Below, piece by piece: positions 1-7,635 of a DNA stretch of 22,877 bases. Positions within the stretch are counted from its first letter, which is position 1. Each line of letters begins with the position of its first letter. The DNA comes from JBCBKZ01 sp039026975 (lineage in GTDB: Bacteria; Bacteroidota; Bacteroidia; J057), in contig JBCCLI010000061.1 in the NCBI GenBank assembly GCA_039026975.1, positions 1-22,877 of the forward strand, in the 5' to 3' direction. A program made the position numbers and the translations under genes. Below the pieces are notes generated by a model. It saw only the letters and a program-made list of their open reading frames with translations. It made no database searches and had not been told where the DNA came from.

Positions 1-1377
1 ATTAATGGACAAAGCGGCTCCCAGTCTTATGATTTAGCTATCCTCTACCTACAGCGGGGTAAGAATGCTATGTTAATGAATAAAGGTAGTGAGGCGCTTT
101 CAGATTTGAATACTGCCTTGAGACTCATCAAGTCTGGGGATGATCCTTCTCTGGAAATCCTTTTCATAGATGTAGAACTAGCCTTGGCAGAGCTATTACT
201 TTCTCAGAATAAACCCCTGGCAGCGATTAAAAAGCTCAGGGCTATCTCTCAGTCTCTCATCACTGACCTCACTGATAAAGAAATGGCCGTTTGCCAGAAA
301 TTATACAGAGCTTACAAGGAGTTAGGCAGGACTGACAGTGCGCTTTACTTCCTGGAAGCCTATGAAGAGGCACGCAAGAGAAGTATCAAGGAAGAGATTC
401 TCAAGGAATCTAAGCATGAAATGACAAGAGATAGGATATCCTTAGAGATAACGGAAAAGGAGGTATTAGAAAACCAGAATAAGCAGCTTATCCAGTCCCA
501 AAAGGAAGAGAGAAGAAGACGAGATGACAGGGAAAACCTGATATTTAAAATAGCTTCAGTATTGGGATTTCTAGTGCTGATAGTGGTTATCTACCTCTTG
601 TATATGAGGTACCAGATTCAGACTAAGTCTCATGAGGAGCTTTCTACCAGAAAGTTGGAAATGGAAGTCCAGAATAAGAAGCTAAGACATTCTAATGAGG
701 CACTGGAGCAGTTTGCCTATGCTGCCTCTCATGATATGCTGGAACCCCTCAGAATGATAGGGAATTACACCTCTCTGATAGAGCATAAATTTAAAGATAA
801 ACTAGAGACTGACGCCATTGAATTCCTGGGATACATTTCAGATGCAGTAAAACGGATGAGACGTTTACTTACTGAGTTATTAGAATACTCCAGGGTCAGT
901 AATAGTGATTTAGAGTTTAAAAAGGTCAGTCTGAATGAGCTTATTTCTTCTATCCTACGCACCCTATCTTATCCTATTAAAGAGAAGGAAGCCATCATCT
1001 TAGTGGATGATCTACCAGAAATAGTAGGGAATGAAACCCAGCTCTTTCAGGTCTTTCAGAATTTTCTTAGCAATGCGTTAAAATTCAGTAAGGATAAGAA
1101 TCCCAATATTGAGATAGGAAGCTACACTGAAGGGAATGGAAATGTCATTTATGTAAAAGATAATGGAATAGGAATAGCTAAAGAACACTATGATAAGATT
1201 TTTAACTTATTTCAACGCTTACATTCCCGAGATACTATCCCAGGAACAGGCATAGGCTTAGCTATCAATAAAAGGATAATGGACAATCATCAGGGAGAGA
1301 TATGGTTAGAATCAGAAGAAGGAGAAGGCACTACTTTTTTTGTAAAGTTTCCTTTTAATCTACCAGTCACGTCCTAG
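1..1377 (+). CDS. TPR-containing membrane sensor histidine kinase, 5' end missing
   Basis: The reading frame is open from base 1, so this is the 3' part of a longer gene; an ATG at 70 exists but sequence upstream of it is still TPR-like (YDLAILYLQRGKNA). Numbering from nt 70: helical TPR-type repeats fill about residues 1-110, followed by a charged coiled coil (110-155), one membrane helix (159-178), a second coiled coil (185-215), then a HisKA domain with phospho-acceptor H221 in ASHDMLEPLR. The HATPase_c domain has an N box (N335 in NFLSNALK), a G1 box DNGIGIA (364-370) and a G2 box GTGIGLA (392-398). All catalytic boxes are intact, so it should autophosphorylate and pass phosphate to a response regulator, none of which lies in the window. 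TPR plus single TM plus kinase is a common Bacteroidota design; the TPRs probably sit in the periplasm. The stop TAG overlaps the opposite gene's stop. Confidence 0.9.
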   Translation: MNGQSGSQSYDLAILYLQRGKNAMLMNKGSEALSDLNTALRLIKSGDDPSLEILFIDVELALAELLLSQNKPLAAIKKLRAISQSLITDLTDKEMAVCQKLYRAYKELGRTDSALYFLEAYEEARKRSIKEEILKESKHEMTRDRISLEITEKEVLENQNKQLIQSQKEERRRRDDRENLIFKIASVLGFLVLIVVIYLLYMRYQIQTKSHEELSTRKLEMEVQNKKLRHSNEALEQFAYAASHDMLEPLRMIGNYTSLIEHKFKDKLETDAIEFLGYISDAVKRMRRLLTELLEYSRVSNSDLEFKKVSLNELISSILRTLSYPIKEKEAIILVDDLPEIVGNETQLFQVFQNFLSNALKFSKDKNPNIEIGSYTEGNGNVIYVKDNGIGIAKEHYDKIFNLFQRLHSRDTIPGTGIGLAINKRIMDNHQGEIWLESEEGEGTTFFVKFPFNLPVTS

Positions 1378-2402
1378 TTTCTGTTGATCAATATGTCTAG
1401 GCTTTTCTTAACTACCTCCCCCATGGTATGACACTTGAGAAATCCATTATGCTGATAGTGATTCCCTAATTCTTCCCTGAGGCCGTAAATATACTCCTCC
1501 TTAGAGAGCTCTGCTTTCACCATAAACTTCATTAGATCTCCTATCTGCCTGCTAGAGTATCTTATTCGGCTGGCTATCATGGCTCGCTCCTCCTTCTGGT
1601 ATTGCCTGACAGTAGTAGGTGTCATGTGCTTTACCCCTACTTCAATGATAGGAAGGTTTTGCTTGAAGTATTGGGGCATGTAAATACTCTTCCTGGGTTC
1701 ATATGATTGCTGGTCAAAATCAATAGCCCTTATCCTGTAGTGTACATCCTCAAAGTCAGGCATAATCTCTATCACATAGTTGCTGGAGTGCATATCTCCT
1801 AACAGCCTGACAAAGCACCGCTCATTAAATTTCACAAACTCTTTAGCAAGCCTTATTTCATTATGTACTCTTCCTACCTTTAAGTAGTTATGGATAAATT
1901 CTTCTCCTGGAATTCCAGCTATATGCTCTTCTATCAAGGTATTTTTATCTACTACATAAGAAATTCTGTTAGGTGAGAGTAAATGCTCTAGCTCTAGTCC
2001 GTAGACCCTGGAAGAATCTGCATGCTTAATGTAGAAATAGTCAAAGTTATCATTAATCTTATTTACTACCCTGACCCTGAAGGGCTTAGTGTTTCCATAT
2101 AGGCATAGGTCTACCCTATCTATGTACAAGTGCCGCATCACGGAGAGGTCACCATTGGCGCGTAGGATAGCATATATTTCTTTCAGCCCCTCATTAATAT
2201 GCCTTAAGTCATCTTGAGAATAAATAAGAGAAATCCATAAGGTATCATTCCCATTTTTATCATAGAGGGTAACTGCTTCATTATACCTGTTCAGATCATT
2301 ATACTCTATGGGAAGGTCCATTTCCCTTCCATAAGACTTTAAATATGTACGAAGTCCTTTATTTATGGGAAATGGAATTTTTTTCTGTCTAATATGGGCC
2401 AT
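1374..2402 (-). CDS. Divergent kinase-fold (APH/LPS-kinase-like) protein, unknown substrate
   Basis: I do not recognise a named family for this 342-residue protein, but its second half reads like a protein-kinase/aminoglycoside-phosphotransferase fold. In order there is a beta-3-like lysine (K126 in FYIKHAD), an acidic helix (E137/E139 in YGLELEHLL), a hinge-like stretch (LIEEHIAGIPG, 157-166), a catalytic-loop-like GDMHSSN (D203, N208) and a metal-binding DFD-like IRAIDFD (D228, D230). The His that precedes GD in phosphotransferases is replaced by Leu201. The first 100 residues match nothing I know. There is no signal peptide or membrane helix, so it is probably cytoplasmic. The ATG at 2402 faces a divergent gene, and its upstream region carries an 11-bp motif shared with that gene. 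Phosphorylation of a sugar, lipid A/Kdo or protein is possible; the substrate cannot be read from sequence. That it is a gene is near certain; the fold call is inference. Confidence 0.8.
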   Translation of the reverse strand: MAHIRQKKIPFPINKGLRTYLKSYGREMDLPIEYNDLNRYNEAVTLYDKNGNDTLWISLIYSQDDLRHINEGLKEIYAILRANGDLSVMRHLYIDRVDLCLYGNTKPFRVRVVNKINDNFDYFYIKHADSSRVYGLELEHLLSPNRISYVVDKNTLIEEHIAGIPGEEFIHNYLKVGRVHNEIRLAKEFVKFNERCFVRLLGDMHSSNYVIEIMPDFEDVHYRIRAIDFDQQSYEPRKSIYMPQYFKQNLPIIEVGVKHMTPTTVRQYQKEERAMIASRIRYSSRQIGDLMKFMVKAELSKEEYIYGLREELGNHYQHNGFLKCHTMGEVVKKSLDILINRN

Positions 2403-2432
2403 GTTGGTTCAGTATGCGGAGAAAATATATAA

Positions 2433-2443
2433 TAATCCACTAA
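2433..2443 (-). promoter_or_regulatory. Shared 11-bp motif, copy upstream of the minus-strand gene
   Basis: TAATCCACTAA on the plus strand reads TTAGTGGATTA toward the minus-strand gene, ending 30 nt before its ATG (2402). An identical copy in the same orientation relative to its own gene lies at 2554-2564. It is a candidate binding site or 5'-leader element for co-regulation of the two divergent genes; the function is inferred. Confidence 0.45.
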
Positions 2444-2527
2444 TTAGATAGCTATTATCATTTTTGATATTTTGTATACTTATTCTAACAATTGGTGCAT
2501 ATTTTGTGGTAATTACATCTGGGAATT

Positions 2528-2548
2528 TACTTTCCACTATGTAAAGTA
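2528..2548. repeat. Inverted repeat in divergent control region
   Basis: TACTTT (2528-2533) and AAAGTA (2543-2548) form 6-bp arms around a 9-nt spacer. The left arm also falls where a Bacteroidota -7 element could be, 21 nt after a TTTG in the ATTTTGTGG stretch. It could be an operator over the promoter of the plus-strand gene, or simply chance in AT-rich DNA. Confidence 0.25.
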
Positions 2549-2553
2549 TTTAT

Positions 2554-2564
2554 TTAGTGGATTA
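2554..2564 (+). promoter_or_regulatory. Shared 11-bp motif, copy upstream of the plus-strand gene
   Basis: TTAGTGGATTA lies 41 nt before the ATG at 2606. It is the exact inverted counterpart of 2433-2443, so each divergent gene has the same element, in the same orientation, 30-41 nt ahead of its start codon. Its 5' part can also pair with CCACTA at 2534-2539 to form a hairpin in the leader. Confidence 0.45.
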
Positions 2565-2605
2565 GACTACCCCCCAATTTACCAGGTTTGACACTGTGCT
2601 TAGCT

Positions 2606-4090
2606 ATGCTAAAAACCAATATATGTTTATGTTTACTGCTCATATTGGTACTTTCAGATGTGTGGGCACAGGAGGTGTCCAGGTCTGGAGACAGTGACTA
2701 CTCAGAATACGACTTTTTACTTACAGAATTAAATAAGATTCGTGGGAGAGAGGATAATTTGAAGAATTTCTTTGAAAAACTATCTTCTCTCGAACAGAAA
2801 AGGGAGGATGCAGTCACCATAGTCCATATAGGGGATTCTCACATTCAAGCTGATTACTTTACAGGACATCTCCGCACCCGTTTCGGAGAAAAATTTGGAT
2901 TAAGAGGCAGAGGGCTGGTATTTCCCTTCCAATTAGCCAGAACCAATAGCCCTGTAGACCTATACTCAGAATCTAATATCCAATGGTCTAGAAAAAGAAT
3001 CATCCAACCTAGAAACACCCTTCCTGAAGGGATTACTGGCCTCAGTATTCATACCACCAGCCCTGATTTCTGGATAAATATGAAACTCAAATCTTCAGAA
3101 GGGTTGTTCAATAAGGTCACCGTTTTCTCCGGGAAAGGATCTGATTATATGGATTTTATGCTGGTCCCTTCTACTGCTCCCAGGTCCTTCTTAGTTCCGG
3201 TTAGCAGTAAGGCTACCTCCAAGAAACAGTACCATGAAATTCAGCGGGGAGAGTCCCTTTCCTCTATAGCTCAATCATATAGCGTCAGCCTGGCCTCTAT
3301 CAGGAAGCTCAATAACCTTTATGGTGATAAAATCCTGGCAGGGCAAAAGATTATTATAAAAGAAGCAGAAGAAGAGCAGGTACAGCGAGTACAGGACTCC
3401 TCTGCTGATATAGGAGAATTCCATAGTATCCCTAATTCCTATGATCCCTATGGACACTTTGCTCATACAGTATGGCTAAATCAGGCTGTAGACGGTTTCT
3501 ACCTGAAGGGAATTAACGACAGTCAATCTGAAATGAGAGCTGATATTTTTGGGTTTGTATTGGAGAACACAGATCAGCCAGGAATCAACTATCACATGAT
3601 AGGGGTAAACGGAGCTACCTACACGGACTATTCACGAAGTAATATCTTCTGGGATCAACTTAAAGAGCTAAAACCTGACTTGGTTATATTCTCATTAGGG
3701 ACTAATGAATCGCTAGAAACTGGATTTTCAAAGGTTGGATTTGAAAGGAGCTTAAAAAACTCTGTGGCCAAGCTGAGGGAAAGACTCCCCTTCTGTAGCA
3801 TCCTGCTTACCACCCCTGCTGATGCTTTGAAGAAAAGAAAAATCAACAACCCCAATATCCTACAAGCCCGAAACGTAGTATTAGCAAGCGCAGATAAGCT
3901 GAAGATATCTACCTGGGATCTATATTACATCATGGGGGGAGGAGGTGCCATTAAAGTCTGGTATCAGGAGGGGTTGGCTCAGGCTGATAGGCTTCACTTT
4001 ACTAGAAAAGGTTACCAGCTTCAAGGAAATCTCTTGTTCGACGCGATTATAGCAGCCTATGAAGGCTATAAGAGAGTACATTCAAGATAA
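2606..4090 (+). CDS. Secreted SGNH/GDSL esterase-like protein with internal LysM domain
   Basis: Probably a periplasmic O-acyl transferase or esterase acting on envelope glycan. I start at ATG 2606 rather than the TTG at 2588 because it gives a compact Sec signal peptide (K3, hydrophobic core, VWA/Q cleavage near residue 22). The SGNH blocks are GDSH with Ser78, then GVNGATYTDYS, SLGTNES, and DRLH with Asp461/His464. A LysM domain (about 209-252, YHEIQRGESLSSIA to GQKIIIK) sits between block I and the rest, after a beta-rich stretch that may be a carbohydrate-binding module; the catalytic domain is therefore split. LysM usually binds GlcNAc-containing polymers such as peptidoglycan. The last 32 bp overlap the MBOAT gene, suggesting coupled translation and a joint task like PatA/PatB or AlgI/AlgX: the MBOAT exports the acyl group and this protein places or removes it. 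The direction of the reaction is not shown by sequence. Confidence 0.88.
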   Translation: MLKTNICLCLLLILVLSDVWAQEVSRSGDSDYSEYDFLLTELNKIRGREDNLKNFFEKLSSLEQKREDAVTIVHIGDSHIQADYFTGHLRTRFGEKFGLRGRGLVFPFQLARTNSPVDLYSESNIQWSRKRIIQPRNTLPEGITGLSIHTTSPDFWINMKLKSSEGLFNKVTVFSGKGSDYMDFMLVPSTAPRSFLVPVSSKATSKKQYHEIQRGESLSSIAQSYSVSLASIRKLNNLYGDKILAGQKIIIKEAEEEQVQRVQDSSADIGEFHSIPNSYDPYGHFAHTVWLNQAVDGFYLKGINDSQSEMRADIFGFVLENTDQPGINYHMIGVNGATYTDYSRSNIFWDQLKELKPDLVIFSLGTNESLETGFSKVGFERSLKNSVAKLRERLPFCSILLTTPADALKKRKINNPNILQARNVVLASADKLKISTWDLYYIMGGGGAIKVWYQEGLAQADRLHFTRKGYQLQGNLLFDAIIAAYEGYKRVHSR

Positions 4091-5678
4091 TCTCCTTGCT
4101 CTTCTGACATATAATCCCCAAGAACCCTTACTGTTTACCAGTGAGACATTCCTGTATTTATTCATCATTTTCCTAGGCATATATATTCTATTAGGAAGAA
4201 TACAGAACCTCAGGATACTATATGTAGTTGCATTCTCCTATTACTTCTACTATAAATCTAGCGGCTGGTTTTTCCTTCTGCTCATAGTTTCTACCCTGAT
4301 AGACTTCGCCCTGGGGAAGCTCATTTACAAGACAGATCATCCAGGAACTCGGAAAGCATTATTGTTTGCCAGTGTATTAGCTAACTTAGGAATGCTCGCC
4401 TACTTTAAATACACAAACTTCTTCATAAACAGCCTAAACGCTACCACTTTCTTCTCACTTTCAGAGGTAGACATATTCCTTCCTATAGGTATCTCATTTT
4501 TCACATTTCAGACCATGAGCTATACCATAGATATATACAGAAGGAAGCTGACTCCTGTCCAGAGTCTGATGGACTTTGCCTTTTTTGTTTCTTTCTTTCC
4601 TCAGCTGGTAGCAGGGCCCATAGTAAGGGCTGCAGACTTTTTGCCACAGATTAATAAACGGCTGCTCATCACCACAGAAGACATAGGAAAGGCCATTCTC
4701 CTTATCTGTTCAGGTCTGTTTAAGAAAGCGGTTATTTCAGACTATATAGGGATCAACTACGTGGACAGAGTATTTGATAATCCTACGCTATACAGTGGGT
4801 TTGAGAACCTGATAGCCACCTACGGCTATGCGATGCAGATCTACTGTGACTTCTCAGGATACTCGGATATAGCCATTGGGCTGGGTTTACTGATGGGCTT
4901 TAAGCTACCCGTCAACTTCCTTAAACCCTACCAAGCCAGGAGTTTACAGGATTTCTGGAGAAGATGGCATATTTCATTGTCTACCTGGTTAAGAGATTAT
5001 CTATACATCTCCTTAGGAGGAAATAAAAAGGGCTTAATATTCACCTATAGAAACCTCTTTATTACCATGCTACTTGGAGGTTTATGGCATGGCTCTAACT
5101 GGAAGTTTGTGATATGGGGGGGGCTACATGGGATAGGCTTAGCTACTGAGCGGATGATTTCGCATACAAGGGCCTACATGCGCCTGAAGGTACCGGACCT
5201 GGATACCCATATTACCCTCAACTACCTGGAAAGCAGATCAGTATTAAAAAGATTAGTAGGCGGTCTTTATGCCACGGCCGGAGGATTTTACTGGAGTACC
5301 AGGAATGGAATGGAACCTGCACTAGCTATATTCAGGCTCCCTATTTCTCACATATTCACCTTTCATTTTGTCTGCCTTTGTTGGATCTACTTTAGGGCTG
5401 ATAGCTTTCAGACTGCCCATCTCATGATAGACCAGATCAGAAATATGTCATTTGACTTCAATTTAGGTGAGATTTTTAGCGCTTACAGAAATGTTTATCT
5501 CATGATAGCCTTGGGCTATCTCCTACACTTCATCCCTATCAATTGGCAGGTCATTTTGGAAAGAGGATTTACGCGTGCACCGCTAGTGCTTAAATCCCTT
5601 GTATTGGCAGGTATTTTCTGGCTAGTATTCCAGATTAGAAGTGCTGACATACAGCCCTTTATTTATTTCCAGTTCTAA
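4059..5678 (+). CDS. MBOAT-family membrane O-acyltransferase (AlgI/PatA-like)
   Basis: A polytopic inner-membrane protein of 539 residues, within the usual size of AlgI/PatA/DltB-type MBOAT proteins. Family motifs are clear: SFFPQLVAGPI, the WRRWHISLSTWLRDYLY block with H304, and GGLWHG with the family's conserved catalytic His344. Many hydrophobic helices run from about residue 25 to the C terminus (VFQIRSADIQPFIYF). The family moves an acyl group, usually acetyl, across the membrane for a periplasmic partner to attach to a polysaccharide. The gene starts inside the preceding LysM-SGNH gene (32-bp overlap), which marks that protein as the likely partner and, through its LysM domain, peptidoglycan or a similar glycan as a candidate acceptor. 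DltB-type D-alanylation is less likely since no dltA/C/D is present. hldD follows after 76 bp. Confidence 0.92.
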   Translation: MKAIREYIQDNLLALLTYNPQEPLLFTSETFLYLFIIFLGIYILLGRIQNLRILYVVAFSYYFYYKSSGWFFLLLIVSTLIDFALGKLIYKTDHPGTRKALLFASVLANLGMLAYFKYTNFFINSLNATTFFSLSEVDIFLPIGISFFTFQTMSYTIDIYRRKLTPVQSLMDFAFFVSFFPQLVAGPIVRAADFLPQINKRLLITTEDIGKAILLICSGLFKKAVISDYIGINYVDRVFDNPTLYSGFENLIATYGYAMQIYCDFSGYSDIAIGLGLLMGFKLPVNFLKPYQARSLQDFWRRWHISLSTWLRDYLYISLGGNKKGLIFTYRNLFITMLLGGLWHGSNWKFVIWGGLHGIGLATERMISHTRAYMRLKVPDLDTHITLNYLESRSVLKRLVGGLYATAGGFYWSTRNGMEPALAIFRLPISHIFTFHFVCLCWIYFRADSFQTAHLMIDQIRNMSFDFNLGEIFSAYRNVYLMIALGYLLHFIPINWQVILERGFTRAPLVLKSLVLAGIFWLVFQIRSADIQPFIYFQF

Positions 5679-5754
5679 CTCCCCTCCCAGCATATCTAAA
5701 GGAAGATGGTAATTCGGATACTAATGATAACTTGCAGGCTGAAATAGTTATGCC

Positions 5755-6720
5755 ATGATTATTCTTACCGGGGCAGCTGGGTTTATCGGTAGCTGTATGG
5801 CTGCCAAGCTAAATCAAGAAGGATTTACTGACCTTATTCTCGTAGATGATTTCTCCAGAGAATCTCAACAAGCCAATTACCAACACAAGCAGTATACTGA
5901 GCTAGTCCCAAGACAGAAGCTGTTTAGCTGGATGAAGGGTAAAGAATCCCTTATCCAGATCATCATTCACTTAGGGGCGAGGACTGATACTAGCGAGCAG
6001 GACGAGTCCATTTTTCAACAGTTAAATATTTCCTATTCTCAGCAAATATGGGAAGTGTGCTGTAACCATGGCATTCCTCTTATTTATGCATCTAGTGCTG
6101 CTACTTATGGAGACGGTTCTCTGGGATTTGAAGATATGCTGGCTGACCCCTCCATTCTTAAGCCCCTAAATCCGTATGGCAGAAGTAAGAATGACTTTGA
6201 TATATGGGCTTTAAACCAGCCAAGAAAGCCCTATTTCTGGGTAGGACTGAAGTTTTTTAACGTCTACGGGCCTAATGAATACCATAAAAGCCGAATGGCT
6301 AGTGTCATTTTTCATGCCTACCACCAAATCCAAAAAACAGGCCAGTTAAAGCTGTTTCGTTCTCATAGAGAAGACTATGCTGACGGAGAGCAAAAGAGGG
6401 ATTTTATATATGTGAAGGATCTGACTGAAGTGATTCACTTTTTCATGCACCACAGAAAGGACGCAGGCATCTATAACCTGGGGACAGGTCAAGCCAGAAC
6501 CTTTAATGACCTGGGTAAAAATGTCTTCTTGGCCTTAGACAGGCTACCTGCCATTACTTTTATTGATACGCCAGTAGATATTAGAGATTCTTATCAATAC
6601 TACACGCAGGCAAACATGGAGAAACTTAGAAAAATCGGGTATGAAAAAGCATTTACTGAGCTGGAGGAAGGCATAGCAGACTATGTTCGTAACTATCTGT
6701 TAACAAAAACCTATATGTAA
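5755..6720 (+). CDS. hldD: ADP-L-glycero-D-manno-heptose 6-epimerase
   Basis: Converts ADP-D-glycero-D-manno-heptose to the L-glycero form, the last step of heptose precursor synthesis for LPS inner core; cytoplasmic. The 321 residues match the roughly 310 of Escherichia coli HldD. It has an N-terminal Rossmann motif TGAAGFIG (5-12) for NADP, ASSAATYG (112-119), the short-chain dehydrogenase pair Y141 and K145 in NPYGRSK, and the HldD-specific FNVYGPNEYHKSRMASV block with K178. KRDFIYVKDL and YNLGTG follow, then a C-terminal YTQANMEKLRKIGY. The start is the first ATG and gives a standard MIILTG beginning. No other heptose genes (hldE, gmhA, gmhB) are in the window, so the pathway is dispersed. 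It is separated by 76 bp from the MBOAT gene and may be read from the same transcript. Confidence 0.94.
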   Translation: MIILTGAAGFIGSCMAAKLNQEGFTDLILVDDFSRESQQANYQHKQYTELVPRQKLFSWMKGKESLIQIIIHLGARTDTSEQDESIFQQLNISYSQQIWEVCCNHGIPLIYASSAATYGDGSLGFEDMLADPSILKPLNPYGRSKNDFDIWALNQPRKPYFWVGLKFFNVYGPNEYHKSRMASVIFHAYHQIQKTGQLKLFRSHREDYADGEQKRDFIYVKDLTEVIHFFMHHRKDAGIYNLGTGQARTFNDLGKNVFLALDRLPAITFIDTPVDIRDSYQYYTQANMEKLRKIGYEKAFTELEEGIADYVRNYLLTKTYM

Positions 6721-6820
6721 GGAATTGAAACGTTTTGCAGAAATAAATCATATCGATAACTCGTTTTTTCCTTAAATACGTAATAAATAGAAATTATTAG
6801 GGAACATCAGCAGTCTTTTT

Positions 6821-6858
6821 AGTCCCATTTTTAATGATTTCTCGTTCTTATGGGGACT
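6821..6858 (+). terminator. Possible terminator downstream of hldD
   Basis: AGTCCCAT (6821-6828) pairs with ATGGGGACT (6850-6858) with one bulged G; the loop is about 21 nt, and TTCTTCC follows. It lies 100 nt after the hldD stop. The bulge, the long loop and the interrupted U tract make it weak. The rest of 6721-6984 is AT-rich and shows no gene. Confidence 0.3.
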
Positions 6859-6984
6859 TTCTTCCTGGAAAATAGCAGATAAAAATGATTCCTAAATCAA
6901 ACTTTATCATTCTATATAAGAAAACTTTTTTGTTGGGGATTTCGTTCGTAAATTTATAGCAGGTTGGCAATTATCTCATTTCTA

Positions 6985-7617
6985 ATGACGCTGGTAAAAC
7001 TACTTCTCAATTTCAGCCTATTGTTATCACTTCTGATCACGCCTTGTTTGGTGCTGATGGGGTATTGGTATAGGAAGCAGTTTATCCAGAAACTCATGGT
7101 TTGGAAAAAGCCTGAGATGGTCATTGTCACCATTATCTTTTCTGTAGCTTCTCTCATTCTTTTCATAGTGGGCGTTTCATGCTTCTTTAGTGCATGGGGA
7201 TACCTAGAGACCAGGGATGTCCTGGATGTGCACAAGGAAAGATTTTTTGATATTGGGTTGATATGTATGCTGCTCAATGTTTCCCTGTTATTTATTTATA
7301 GTGCTCTTAGGTTGCTCTTGGTTCGTATCATTACGGACAAGGGTATAGTGCAGAATGATAAAGTGCTGAGGATACCTGACTACAGAAATACAATAGAATG
7401 GCATGAGGTGTCAGACTATTACCTTGTTTCCGACTACCCTAATGTTATCTTTTCGCTCATAATCCAGAAAGAACCCGCAGTTTTTGAACGCATTACGCTA
7501 AAAGTACCTGTGTACGTAAGAGATGAGTTCGAAAACCTTCTTGAGACCAAAATGTATAGTGCAAGCGCTATGCGTGCCAGGTCTCAAATTAATAGACATA
7601 AATTTTCTGAAAACTAG
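6985..7617 (+). CDS. Small membrane protein with cytoplasmic beta-rich tail, unknown function
   Basis: I do not recognise the family. From ATG 6985 the protein has 210 residues; a TTG at 6964 would add seven, but the ATG starts directly at the first hydrophobic helix. Three membrane helices are visible, at about residues 5-25, 42-65 and 82-105. A C-terminal soluble part of about 100 residues follows, with alternating hydrophobic pattern (ITDKGIVQNDKVLRIPDYRNTIEWHEVSDYYLV) that resembles bacterial PH-like domains of YcxB type. That resemblance is my inference from pattern, not a clear motif match. It ends 18 bp before the large NtrY-like kinase gene on the same strand, so the two are probably co-transcribed and this protein may modulate or accompany the sensor. 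The region before it has an AT-rich promoter-like stretch (TAAATTTATAG, near 6950), but no convincing ribosome site. Confidence 0.72.
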   Translation: MTLVKLLLNFSLLLSLLITPCLVLMGYWYRKQFIQKLMVWKKPEMVIVTIIFSVASLILFIVGVSCFFSAWGYLETRDVLDVHKERFFDIGLICMLLNVSLLFIYSALRLLLVRIITDKGIVQNDKVLRIPDYRNTIEWHEVSDYYLVSDYPNVIFSLIIQKEPAVFERITLKVPVYVRDEFENLLETKMYSASAMRARSQINRHKFSEN

Positions 7618-7635
7618 AACATAACCACACGGCAG

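Noticed and set aside
2588..2605. TTG 2588 as start of the LysM-SGNH gene
   Set aside because: It adds six residues ahead of a good signal peptide that starts cleanly at ATG 2606; AGG lies only one base from the TTG, too close to be a ribosome site.
6884..6911. AATGAT/ATCATT inverted repeat in the gap after hldD
   Set aside because: Six-base AT-rich arms with a 16-nt loop are expected by chance in this sequence.
6964..6984. TTG 6964 as start of the small membrane protein
   Set aside because: ATG 6985 in the same frame sits directly before the first membrane helix, and no ribosome site favours the TTG.
6954..7277. 107-codon minus-strand ORF opposite the small membrane protein
   Set aside because: It mirrors a hydrophobic plus-strand gene, has no motif or context, and the plus-strand reading is better supported.
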